Assembly: GCA_028820655.1 (NCBI GenBank)
Contig: JAPPIK010000020.1
Span: 1-64,000 of the forward strand
DNA from: Candidatus Poribacteria bacterium
GTDB taxonomy: Bacteria > Poribacteria > WGA-4E > JAJDTR01
Reading direction: 5' to 3'
DNA length: 64,000 nucleotides
The notes beneath the pieces were generated by a model. The model worked only from the letters and a program-made list of their open reading frames with translations. It made no database searches and was not told where the DNA came from. Both the position numbers and the translations under genes were made by a program. Of this stretch, positions 26,157 through 35,147 are shown piece after piece; within the stretch, counting starts at the first letter, position 1, and every line of letters starts with the position of its first letter.

Positions 26157-28589
26157 TCAATTATTGTTCTGGAGCTGGTTTACCACTAACACCAGGTCGA
26201 AGATATTGACAACCCCGTCTCCGTTCACGTCGGCGGTCGAATCGTCCGTGCCAAATCCTTGAGCCACCAACGTCAAGTCCAAGATATTCACCTCGCCGTC
26301 GTTGTTGAGGTCTGCCGGGTTTCGAGGATTGATTCTTATGTAAATCTCGCCGTCTAAGTTCGATAACTCGTGCTCGGTGCCTTGGATTCCGGAGGAGGCA
26401 CCCCGCACCTTCTCCGGAAGGCGCAATATCCGCGCCTCTCCGCTGCGGTTGTACACCGCCCAGCCGTTCGTGAACTCTCGTATGAAAAGCCCTGGTTGGT
26501 CGTCGTAACGCCGCGCCTTTTCTCCGATCGGACGGCCCAGGTTAGCATCCCAAAAATCGTACCAATAATTGATGGAGGGCCCATTCCCGCCAACGCCGAA
26601 CTTGAAGTAGCCGTCGGAATGCGTAAGGTTAAGTGTCGTCGTGGCACGCATCCATTGGTGATTCTTTTCACGCCACGTATTCTTTTTACGCCACGAATTC
26701 TCATCGGGACCGGGCGCCGGCCATACTTCCAAGCAGTTAATCTGAGGCGTCTTCAGATGCCGGTCTGCCCAGAGGAGTAGATTCTCAATCTCGATTAGAG
26801 CCCGCGTGATTCTTCTGTCGTCGTGTGCGTCGTCCCATTTGTCAATTTTCAGTTCCAAGTAAATGCCGTTGACATAGTCCCCGATACGCGGGACGTTCCG
26901 CCAGCCGCCGCCGACCACAATCAGGAACTCGTCACCGGTTTCGGCGCGGATGTGCCGCAGGTAGTGCCCTCTTGCGGCTGCGAGCGCTTCATCGCTTCGA
27001 TTGCCTCGGGGACCTTGGATCTTGTCTCCCACACCATTAAACATGATGCCATCGTACACGCCGCAGCGATAGACAGCGAGTACACTCTGGAACTGTCTAT
27101 TCTTAACCGGCGGCAACAAGAAATTCGTCGAGGTTGACACACCGGCTGGCACCGAAAGCAGGTAAACGAATTCAGGGTTTACTGATAGAGCTCTATTCCT
27201 CTCGTATACGGCACCGCTAATGTTTCCGCCAACCTTAACGATCGTAGGACCGAACGCAAAATCCAAATGGAAGCCGCGGCCACCGTATCCGAGATCGTGG
27301 CGCGCCAATTTTGCGTTCGGAGAGAAGCTAACAATATGTGGAATCGGCAGGATTATCGAGGGGTAGTCTCGGTTGTTAATTCGATCGGCAATCGGGAGCC
27401 GCGGCACTGCGCAAGATTCGGTGTAGAAAAATCTCCGCAGCGAGAGTCCGTCAAGCGGACTGTGGTCCAGGATAGGATTATAACGTATGTATAACTCCTT
27501 CAAGTTTGACAGATTTGCCAGCGGACTCACATCTTCGATGCGGTTGCGCTCCAATGCCAATTTGGTAAGTTGCGCCAGATTGGCGAGCGGTCTTACATCC
27601 ACGATGCGGTTCGTACTCAATTCCAGTTCGGTAAGTTGTGCCAGGCTTGCGAGCGGGCTCACATCTTCAATTTGGTTATTGTTCAGTACCAAATGGGTAA
27701 GGTTTGCGATATTCGCAAGCGCACTTATATCTCGCAGCCGGCAGCCGTTCAACACCAGCGCGGTAAGCTGGGCAAGGTTGGCAAGGGGACCGAGGTCCGT
27801 GATTGCGTTGCCGCTCAAGTCTAATTCAGTGAGATTTTGCAGATTTGACAGCGCACCGATTTCCTCGATCCGATTACTATCCGCCGCCAGCACCGTCAGG
27901 TTGCCGAGATTAGCCAGCGGACGAATATCAACAATCCCACACCGGTGCAAATTCAACTTGGTGAGGCGAGTCAGATTGGCAAGCGCAGCGAGATCCTCGA
28001 TGACGTTTTGGGATAGGTTCAAGTCGGTGAGTTCGGTCATACCGGCGAGCGGGTCGGCGTCCAAAATATCATTCGAATAGAGATTCAATACTTCGAGCCG
28101 CACCATACCGCGGAGCGGCGCGATGTCTTCAATCCTGTTTAAGCTCAGATCCAATTTTGTGAGACCGGTCACGTTTGCCAGTCCGCTGATGTCTTCCAGG
28201 CGGCAGTCCCAAAGACTTAGCTCGCTGAGGTTCACTAGATTTGCCAACGGGTTCAAGCTTTCAATGTTTAAGCATTCGCTCAAATCCAGTTCTCGTAGTC
28301 GGATGAGATCCTTTAAGGGGCTAATGTCGACAATCCAGTTGCGGCTTAACCGCAGGGAGGTTAGGTTCTCGGCGTGTTCCAATCCGGAAAGGTCGCGGAT
28401 CTGCATGTGTACGGCATGCAACTGCGTCAATCGCCTCATGTCGGCTTCGGTGACAGGATCATCGAATCCCAGCTTCAGGGTGTGTTGGATGGCGCGCCGG
28501 AGGTACAGGTCGGGGATTTCAACGAATTGGGCGTGAGCGGCGGCACAGAAAGCGAGCAGCAGAATGAGCGCACAGATGTGTCGCAGCAT
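26157..28589 (-). CDS. secreted LRR protein with TIM-barrel-like region and dockerin repeats (copy 2)
   Basis: An 810-residue paralogue of the 22779 protein with the same order: signal peptide, LRRs, barrel-like region, dockerin pair. The last 140 codons and the first 120 codons are nearly identical at DNA level to copy 1. The LRR middle (such as YSNDILDADPLAGMTELTDL) and the barrel segment around GPDENSWRKKNTWREKNHQW diverge and contain an in-frame insertion. This uneven pattern suggests recombination between copies. It is presumably exported like copy 1. Confidence 0.88.
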   Translation of the reverse strand: MLRHICALILLLAFCAAAHAQFVEIPDLYLRRAIQHTLKLGFDDPVTEADMRRLTQLHAVHMQIRDLSGLEHAENLTSLRLSRNWIVDISPLKDLIRLRELDLSECLNIESLNPLANLVNLSELSLWDCRLEDISGLANVTGLTKLDLSLNRIEDIAPLRGMVRLEVLNLYSNDILDADPLAGMTELTDLNLSQNVIEDLAALANLTRLTKLNLHRCGIVDIRPLANLGNLTVLAADSNRIEEIGALSNLQNLTELDLSGNAITDLGPLANLAQLTALVLNGCRLRDISALANIANLTHLVLNNNQIEDVSPLASLAQLTELELSTNRIVDVRPLANLAQLTKLALERNRIEDVSPLANLSNLKELYIRYNPILDHSPLDGLSLRRFFYTESCAVPRLPIADRINNRDYPSIILPIPHIVSFSPNAKLARHDLGYGGRGFHLDFAFGPTIVKVGGNISGAVYERNRALSVNPEFVYLLSVPAGVSTSTNFLLPPVKNRQFQSVLAVYRCGVYDGIMFNGVGDKIQGPRGNRSDEALAAARGHYLRHIRAETGDEFLIVVGGGWRNVPRIGDYVNGIYLELKIDKWDDAHDDRRITRALIEIENLLLWADRHLKTPQINCLEVWPAPGPDENSWRKKNTWREKNHQWMRATTTLNLTHSDGYFKFGVGGNGPSINYWYDFWDANLGRPIGEKARRYDDQPGLFIREFTNGWAVYNRSGEARILRLPEKVRGASSGIQGTEHELSNLDGEIYIRINPRNPADLNNDGEVNILDLTLVAQGFGTDDSTADVNGDGVVNIFDLVLVVNQLQNNN

Positions 28590-28663
28590 TGGAGTTGTCC
28601 TTTATACCGTGTTGATACCGCGCTTGCGGGACCGGTGGAGCGGTGTCACGACCAGCCCGGACG

Positions 28664-28669
28664 ATTATA
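28664..28669 (-). promoter_or_regulatory. -10 hexamer upstream of LRR gene 2
   Basis: TATAAT on the minus strand in the leader shared with the other two LRR genes. The same caveat about duplicated leaders applies. Confidence 0.4.
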
Positions 28670-28689
28670 CAGGATTGGGACGAAAAATA

Positions 28690-29345
28690 ACAGGAGGATC
28701 TGATTCACAGGAGCCGTTTCGGGTAGATTGATACACGGATGGCGTTCTTGCTGTGCGCGATTTCTTTTCAGTCCGCCTACGGTTTGGGTGAGGAAACCCG
28801 GGATTTCTATCGCGCTCGTTATTCACTCGCTTGATCCCTTACGGCGAAGGCATGAGCGGGCGGTCGGTTGATGGTCGCGATTCGGAGATCGCTCCTACGG
28901 GGGGTGGTTGGGTGATATTTGAGTGTAACCTACGGATTGGGCGCGGAAACCACGACCCTACGCCGGAGGTATGAGCGGTCGGTCGGTTGATGGTCGCGAT
29001 TCGGAGATCGCTCCTACAGGAGTGGTTTGACGGTCACGAAGGGAGCTCGTCAGTCATTCCATTGATCGCACACCGCGCAAAGTACAAAAGGCTGGTGCGC
29101 GGGGGAACTCTGTCGCACTCGCTATCCACTCGCTTGATTGCACCGTACAGTTGCTAAATCGCGACCGGAAGTTTCTTGGATATTCGGTCGCTTGATTGCA
29201 GTCTTTACCTCACATTGCACTCCGCTGGAGTGCGTCAATGAATATCGTCCGTTTCTATTGACATTCCACTCCTCTGGAGTGGGGAGTCGCGACCGGTGCG
29301 GATTTGCTATCGCCCCCGTTGACCACAAAGTTGATTTTTTGCCTG
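28690..29345. repeat. hairpin repeat mosaic between LRR genes 2 and 3
   Basis: A units at about 28871 and 28995 (ggtcgcgattcggagatcgc), a B unit with a 35-bp unit in its loop at about 29089-29150, and a D composite at about 29215-29290 (gcactccgctggagtgc ... ccactcctctggagtgg). The first 130 bp matches 31880-32010 upstream of LRR gene 3, so the leaders were duplicated with the genes. Confidence 0.75.
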
Positions 29346-29352
29346 CCCGTGG

Positions 29353-31779
29353 TCAATCCCCTTCGTCTTCGATTCGGAGTTCGCCTGCCACAGCCACCAA
29401 ATCAAGAATATTAACCTGTCCGTCGCCATTCAGGTCCAGGCCGGGTATGTCGGTGCCGAAGCCTTGAGCCACCTGAATCAGGTCCAAAACATTCACTTCG
29501 CCGTCGTTATTGACGTCCGCTGGGGTTTGCCGTTTGATTCTGAGAAAGATTTCGCCGTCAAAGTTCGGCAGTTGGTGCTCGGCGGCTTGGACGCCGGCGG
29601 ATTTGCTCCTCACGTCCTCCGGCAGCCGTATCAACTGCGTCTCGCCGCTGCGGTTGTACACCGCCCACCCGTTCGTGAACTCGCGTATGAAGAGTCCGGG
29701 ACGATTATCGTAGCGCTGAGCCATCTCGCCGACGGGGCGTCCGAGGTCAACATTCCAGAACTCGTACCAATCCGCGCCGGAAAGCGCACGCGCACCGGTG
29801 CCAAACTTCATGAAGCCGTCGGAGTGCGTAAGGCTCAGTGCCGTCATGGCGCGCATCCAGCGTACATTCGTCTCGCTCCACGAATATTCGCCGGGAAACG
29901 ACCAACCCTCCAGGCAGATGATTTGAGGCGCCTTGAGATTCCGCTGCGCCCAAAGGAGTCGATTCTCCATCGTGATTAGAGTTCTTTTCGTGCCGTTGCT
30001 ATCCTGTTTCCCGTCCTCGCCGCCGACTTTTAGCTCCAAGTATAGCCCGTTCACATAGTCCTCGATTCGCGGGACATTCTGCCAACTGCCGTTAGCCAAA
30101 ATCAGGAACTCGTCTCCAACTTCAGATCGGATGCGGCGCAGGATGTTCTCCCTCGTGCCGATGATCGCTTGTTCGCTCCAGTAACCCTCATAATTTTGGA
30201 CGTAATCTCTCCCATAATCAAAGACGATGCCGTCGTACAAGCCGCAGCGATAGATGGAGAGCGCTCGCTGGACAATGATATCCTGAACCTCCGGTTGAAC
30301 AAAATCAACCAAAAACCCATCAGCCGTTTCCTGGAACCACCCCCTCTCGTCAAGGATATAGTGCGGTGAGTCATAGCGTAATTCGCGGTATGATAATCCG
30401 ATCATTGGCACTGAAATAAGGTAAATCAAGTTGGGGTTTACGGAGCGTATCTTGTTTCGCTGCATTACCGCACCCTCAATGTATCCGCCAACCGTAGCGG
30501 TAGTCGGACCGTGTGCGTAATGCAAGCCGAAGGCTTCGCCGCTGAATTGGAGATCGTGGAGCGCCAGATGTTCCTGCGGTCCCGAATCATAAAGATAAGG
30601 CCACGGCAAAATTATGGATGGGAAGTCTCTATTGTTAATCCGATCACTGAGCGGAGGGCGCGGCTCTGCGCAAGGCGGGGTGTAGAGAAATCTCCCTATT
30701 GAAAGCGCTTCAAGCGGGCTATAGTCGAGGATAGGATTAAAGCGTATGGCTAACTCCTCCAAGTTTGTCAGATTCGCGAGCGGGCTCACGTCCTCAATGC
30801 GGTTGTTCTCCAATACCAGTTCGGTAAGTTGTGTCAGGCTGGCAAGCGGGCTGACATCTTCAACACTGGCTCGTAGGTCCAATTTCGTAAGTTTAGTGAG
30901 ATTCGCGAGTGCGCTGATATCCCGAATCGCACCGCCGATTAACTCCAACTCAAGGAGTTTCGTCAAGTTGCCTAGCGGACGGATATCTCTGATCCGGTTG
31001 GCGCCAAGGACCAATTTTGTGAGATTGGTTAGATTTTCCAAGGGGCTGATATCCGCGACCCTGTTATAGGACAGGTCCAGTATCCTGAGATTCGCCAAAT
31101 CCTGCAGCGGACGTATATCAACAATCGAATTCCCGTTGAGATACAACTCGGTAAGGCTGGTGAGACCAGCGAGAGGGTTGACATTATCAATGCCAAAATT
31201 GGCGAGATGCAGTTGGCGGAGCTGTGTGAGTTTGGCAAGAGGACGAATGTCCCCGGTATAGTTGTAGCTCAAATAGAGGGTGCGGAGTTGTGTGAGATCT
31301 GCGAGCGGGCCAATGTCCCGAATCCGGTTCTGAACCAGGTTTAATTCGGTGAGACGAGTCAGGTTTGCGAGTGCACTGATGTCCTCGATGTCGCAGTCCC
31401 AAAGACCAAGTACGCTGAGGTCCACTAGATTCGACAACGGGTGCAAGTTCTTTAAGCTTGAGCATTGGCTCAAATCCAGTTCTCGAAGTCGGCTGAGGTT
31501 TTTTAAGGGGCTAATGTCAACAATCCCGTTGCGGTTTAACCGCAGGGAGGTTAGGTTTACGGCGTGTTCCAATCCGGAAAGGTCGATGATTTGCATGTGT
31601 TCGGCATGCAACCGCGTCAATCGCCGCATATCGGCTTCGGTGACAGGATCATCGAAACCCAGTTTCAGGGTGTGTTGGATGGCGCGCCGGAGGTACAGGT
31701 CGGGGATTTCAACGAATTGGGCGTGAGCGGCGGCACAGAAAGCGAGCAGCAGAATGAGCGCACAGATGTGTCGCAGCAT
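29353..31779 (-). CDS. secreted LRR protein with TIM-barrel-like region and dockerin repeats (copy 3)
   Basis: An 808-residue paralogue, the most diverged of the three. The signal peptide and first 70 residues are almost identical to copies 1 and 2. The LRR array has different repeat content (LSYNYTGDIRPLAKLTQLRQ, LHLANFGIDNVNPLAGLTSL). The barrel-like region has its own insertion (ERGWFQETADGFLVDFVQPE). The dockerin end is ADVNNDGEVNVLDLIQVAQG then LDLNGDGQVNILDLVAVAGE. Same predicted export and architecture. The N-terminal identity against a divergent body points to gene conversion or a selective hold on the leader. Confidence 0.88.
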   Translation of the reverse strand: MLRHICALILLLAFCAAAHAQFVEIPDLYLRRAIQHTLKLGFDDPVTEADMRRLTRLHAEHMQIIDLSGLEHAVNLTSLRLNRNGIVDISPLKNLSRLRELDLSQCSSLKNLHPLSNLVDLSVLGLWDCDIEDISALANLTRLTELNLVQNRIRDIGPLADLTQLRTLYLSYNYTGDIRPLAKLTQLRQLHLANFGIDNVNPLAGLTSLTELYLNGNSIVDIRPLQDLANLRILDLSYNRVADISPLENLTNLTKLVLGANRIRDIRPLGNLTKLLELELIGGAIRDISALANLTKLTKLDLRASVEDVSPLASLTQLTELVLENNRIEDVSPLANLTNLEELAIRFNPILDYSPLEALSIGRFLYTPPCAEPRPPLSDRINNRDFPSIILPWPYLYDSGPQEHLALHDLQFSGEAFGLHYAHGPTTATVGGYIEGAVMQRNKIRSVNPNLIYLISVPMIGLSYRELRYDSPHYILDERGWFQETADGFLVDFVQPEVQDIIVQRALSIYRCGLYDGIVFDYGRDYVQNYEGYWSEQAIIGTRENILRRIRSEVGDEFLILANGSWQNVPRIEDYVNGLYLELKVGGEDGKQDSNGTKRTLITMENRLLWAQRNLKAPQIICLEGWSFPGEYSWSETNVRWMRAMTALSLTHSDGFMKFGTGARALSGADWYEFWNVDLGRPVGEMAQRYDNRPGLFIREFTNGWAVYNRSGETQLIRLPEDVRSKSAGVQAAEHQLPNFDGEIFLRIKRQTPADVNNDGEVNVLDLIQVAQGFGTDIPGLDLNGDGQVNILDLVAVAGELRIEDEGD

Positions 31780-31853
31780 TGGAGTTGTCCTTTATACCGT
31801 GTTGATACCGCGCTTGCGGGACCGGTGGAGCGGTGTCACGACCAGCCCGGACG

Positions 31854-31859
31854 ATTATA
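31854..31859 (-). promoter_or_regulatory. -10 hexamer upstream of LRR gene 3
   Basis: TATAAT on the minus strand, in the same leader context as the other two LRR genes. Confidence 0.4.
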
Positions 31860-31879
31860 CAGGATTGGGACGAAAAATA

Positions 31880-32518
31880 ACAGGGCGATCTGATTCCGAG
31901 CGGCTGTTTCGGGTAGATAGAAACACGGATGGGGTTCTTGCTGTGCGTGATTTCTTTTCAGTCCGGCTACGGTTTGGGAGAGGAAACCGCGTCCCGACGG
32001 CGGAGGCATGAGCGGTCCGTCGTTTGATGGTCGCGATTCGGAGAAGATTTCTATCGTCCTCGTTATTCACTCGGTTGATCTCCTACGGGGGTGGTTGGGT
32101 GATATTTGAGTGCAACCTACAGATCGGGCGCGGCGACCGCGTCCCTACGGCGAAGCGTGACCGGCCGGTCGGTTGAAGGTCGCGATTCGGAGATCGCTCC
32201 TACAGGGGTGGTTGGGTGATATTTGCGTGCAACCTACGGATTGGGCACGGAGCCCCGGGATCTCTATCGCGCTCGCTATTCACTCGCTTGATCCCTTACG
32301 GCTGAGGTATGAGCGGCCGGTCGGTTGATGGTCGCGATTCGGAGATCGCGCCTACAGAAGTTGGTTTGCCGGTCACCAAGGGAGCTCGTCAGTCATTCCA
32401 TTGATCGCACCGCGCAAAGTCCAAAAGGCTGGTGCGCATGGGAATTCTATCGCACTCCTTATCCAGTCGTTTGATTGCACCCTACAAAGAACTCCGCTCA
32501 GCAATTAATCAACCCGTG
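31880..32518. repeat. hairpin repeat mosaic before LRR gene 3
   Basis: A units at about 32029 and 32178. The first is opened by a 35-bp unit so that GGAG and CTCC arms lie about 40 bp apart. Further units lie at about 32255-32300, 32333 and 32425-32485; the last has a 35-bp unit inside a B unit. No gene. Confidence 0.75.
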
Positions 32519-34420
32519 TTAGCGGGGGTAGTCCCATAACAGTATCGTGCCGTCGCTGCTCCCGCTCACCAGCGTGTCGCCGTCCGAGTTGAAGCCGAGA
32601 CTGCGCACCCACGCAGTGTGCCCCTTCAGCGCCCGTCGATGCACGCCGGTCGCGGCGTCCCAGAAATCGATGCCGCCGTTGGTCCCTCCCGTTGCCACTT
32701 CGCCGCCATTCGGGGTGAAAACCACACTCATGGCACCCATTTCGGGTTGAAGGGTGTGGCGGTTCGCACCTGTCACCGTGTCCCAGAGCCGCACGGTTTT
32801 GTCCCCGCTAACACTCGCCAACGCGCCGCCGGTGGGACTGAATACAACGCTGATGATGTCAAGCTCGTGCCCTCTAAGTGTGTGCAGAGAGGTGCCCTCC
32901 GCCGTATCAAGTACACGAATCGTATAGTCGTCGCTGCCGCTCGCCAGCATTCTTCCGTCCGGGCTGAACGCGAGACTGGTGCGTACGGGTCGATATATGG
33001 TCATAGGGACAGGCGCGGGTTTCCATGTGTATGATTTCAGTTTAGCCCCGGTTTTAGCGTCCCACAGCGTGGCGGAACTGACGCCGTCGCCGCTCGCGAA
33101 CATGGAGCCGTCCGCACTGTACGCGAAGACAACGCCATCTCCGGCGTCTTTCACCAAGGTGCGCAGTTCGCGGCCCGTCAAAACATCCCAGAGTCTGATG
33201 CTGTGGTAGTCGTCTCCTCGCACCAGCGTTTGTCCATCCGGTCGAAAGACGAAATTGGGCGACAGCGACATATCGTCGTCCAGCGAACGCATGTATGCCC
33301 CCGTGGTAGTATCCCACACGCGAATGGGTTGTCTCGATCCTTCGCTTGCCAACGCGCCGCCGTCGGGGCTGATAGCCACGAAATCTACATGATCGAAATG
33401 ACCTCCCATGCCCCACAAGTATTCTCCCGTCGTTAAGTCCCACTCACGAATGGTAGAATCCGCGGTTGCCAGCCGCCCGCCGTCGGGGCTAAAAGCGACC
33501 GCTTCAAGTGAGCCGAAATCAGTCGTGTCAACGGTGTAGGTAAGTTCACCAAGTGTTCGCAGTCGTTTCCCCGTCGCTGCCTCCCAGATATGCACGGAAT
33601 CATAGATGTCCCCGCCCGCCAGCGTAGCGCCATCCGGACTAAAACCCACGCATGTAACTCCGGTCTCGGTACCCTCCAGTTGGCGCAGAAATTCGCCGCT
33701 CCCGACATCCCATAGGCGCGTACTTCCACTCCAACTCGTGCTTGCCAGTTTCGACCCATTCGTGCTAAATGCAACGCTCGAGACATTCTTCGTATGCCCC
33801 TTGAGGGTGCGTAGATGTTCTCCCGTTGACGCATTCCATAGCTCGATGTCGGTGTCGACAAAACTCCAAACCGCCAGCCTCGAGGTATCCGGGTTAAACA
33901 CGGCGCCTACACCCCTTTGCACCATATCCTCCTGCCTCTGCGCACGGAATGACTGCTCCTTCTCGCCGGACAACGAATCCCAAATTTGGACGTTAGTGTC
34001 GAAATCTATGCTTGCGAGTTTGGCACCGTCTCGGCTAAAAGCCACGTCGATGATTCTCGACGTGTGACCTTCGAACGTCCGCAAATGCGCGCCCGTTGAA
34101 GCGTTCCGGAGATGAATGTTGTTATCCCACCCTCCACTCGCCAATACACTGCTATCCGGACTAAAGGCTAGACACCAGACAACACCCTCGTGCGCGGCGA
34201 ACAGGGCAGGTTCGCTGCGATCCACGGTGTCGTGGATCCAGATACCGATGCCCGTCGCAACGGCGAGCCGAGAGCCGTCGGGCGAATACCGCATCTCGGT
34301 GATCTTCCCGCTTCCAAGGCGCAACCTAGCGCCGTCAGGCAGTCCCGATTGAGGGAATATTTCGGCGGCGCTTGGAAAGGAGAACGCAAAAAGTGACAGT
34401 AGGGTCAACACAGACTTCAT
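32519..34420 (-). CDS. secreted WD40 repeat protein (copy 1)
   Basis: A 633-residue protein. The start is at 34420, where GGGAGGAATTGTT precedes ATG; the longer ORF-track start lacks a site. The signal peptide MKSVLTLLSLFAFSFPSAAE is followed by QSGLPDGARLRLGSGKITEM and about 13 WD40 blades (VAFSPDGGRLATADSTIREW; LASGSDDYTIRVLDTAEGTS), enough for two propellers. It ends with LVSGSSDGTILLWDYPR and has no dockerin or sorting domain, unlike the 12454 protein. It is a tandem paralogue of 35148. A periplasmic or surface protein-binding role is likely. Confidence 0.9.
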   Translation of the reverse strand: MKSVLTLLSLFAFSFPSAAEIFPQSGLPDGARLRLGSGKITEMRYSPDGSRLAVATGIGIWIHDTVDRSEPALFAAHEGVVWCLAFSPDSSVLASGGWDNNIHLRNASTGAHLRTFEGHTSRIIDVAFSRDGAKLASIDFDTNVQIWDSLSGEKEQSFRAQRQEDMVQRGVGAVFNPDTSRLAVWSFVDTDIELWNASTGEHLRTLKGHTKNVSSVAFSTNGSKLASTSWSGSTRLWDVGSGEFLRQLEGTETGVTCVGFSPDGATLAGGDIYDSVHIWEAATGKRLRTLGELTYTVDTTDFGSLEAVAFSPDGGRLATADSTIREWDLTTGEYLWGMGGHFDHVDFVAISPDGGALASEGSRQPIRVWDTTTGAYMRSLDDDMSLSPNFVFRPDGQTLVRGDDYHSIRLWDVLTGRELRTLVKDAGDGVVFAYSADGSMFASGDGVSSATLWDAKTGAKLKSYTWKPAPVPMTIYRPVRTSLAFSPDGRMLASGSDDYTIRVLDTAEGTSLHTLRGHELDIISVVFSPTGGALASVSGDKTVRLWDTVTGANRHTLQPEMGAMSVVFTPNGGEVATGGTNGGIDFWDAATGVHRRALKGHTAWVRSLGFNSDGDTLVSGSSDGTILLWDYPR

Positions 34421-35147
34421 AACAATTCCTCCCGAATTATAAGGATAACGGCAATTCGTCGATTCGCCGAGTCGTACGCTGGATTTACTTTCGTCCTCCC
34501 GAGTCAGTCGGATGATCACTCATTATCCATTCGCTTGATACCACCGTTTCCTGCCGGCTTATGGTCGCGACCGGGAGGTCGCTCCTACAGAAGAGGTTGG
34601 GTGGTATTTTAGTGTATCTACGGGAACAGATGGAGTTGGGTTTCGCGGCGCTCTACCCAACCTACGAATCGGGCGCGGGCCCCGGGATTTCTATGGGACT
34701 TCTATGGGAGTTCTATCGCGGTCATTATCCATTCGCTTGATACCACCGTTTCCTGCCGGCTGATGGTCGCGACCGGGAGGTCGCTCCTACAGAAGAGGTT
34801 GGGTGGTATTTTAGTGTATCTACGGGAACAGATGGAGTTGGGTTTCGCGGCGCTCTACCCAACCTACGAATCGGGCGCGGGTACCCGGGATTTCTATGGG
34901 ATTTCTATAGCGCTCGCTATTCATTCGCTTGATCCCCCACGTCTGAGGTATGAGCGGCCGGTCGGTTGATGGTCGCGATTCGGAGATCGCTCCTACGGGG
35001 GTGGTTGGCTGATATTTGAGTGTAACCTACCGGTTGGGCGCGGGTACCCGGGATTTCTATGGGATTTCTATGGGAGTTCTATCGCGGTCATTATCCATTC
35101 CCTTGATCACTCGCTATTCACTCGCTTGATCCCCTACGAAGGAGGCG
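34421..35147. repeat. duplicated repeat block between WD40 genes
   Basis: A block of about 190 bp at 34540-34700 is repeated almost exactly at 34733-34890 (gataccaccgtttcctgccg; then ggtcgctcctacagaagagg; then an E unit ctctacccaacctacgaatc). 35-bp-type units lie between and after them, partly tandem (34690-34740, 35050-35130). No gene. Confidence 0.75.
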
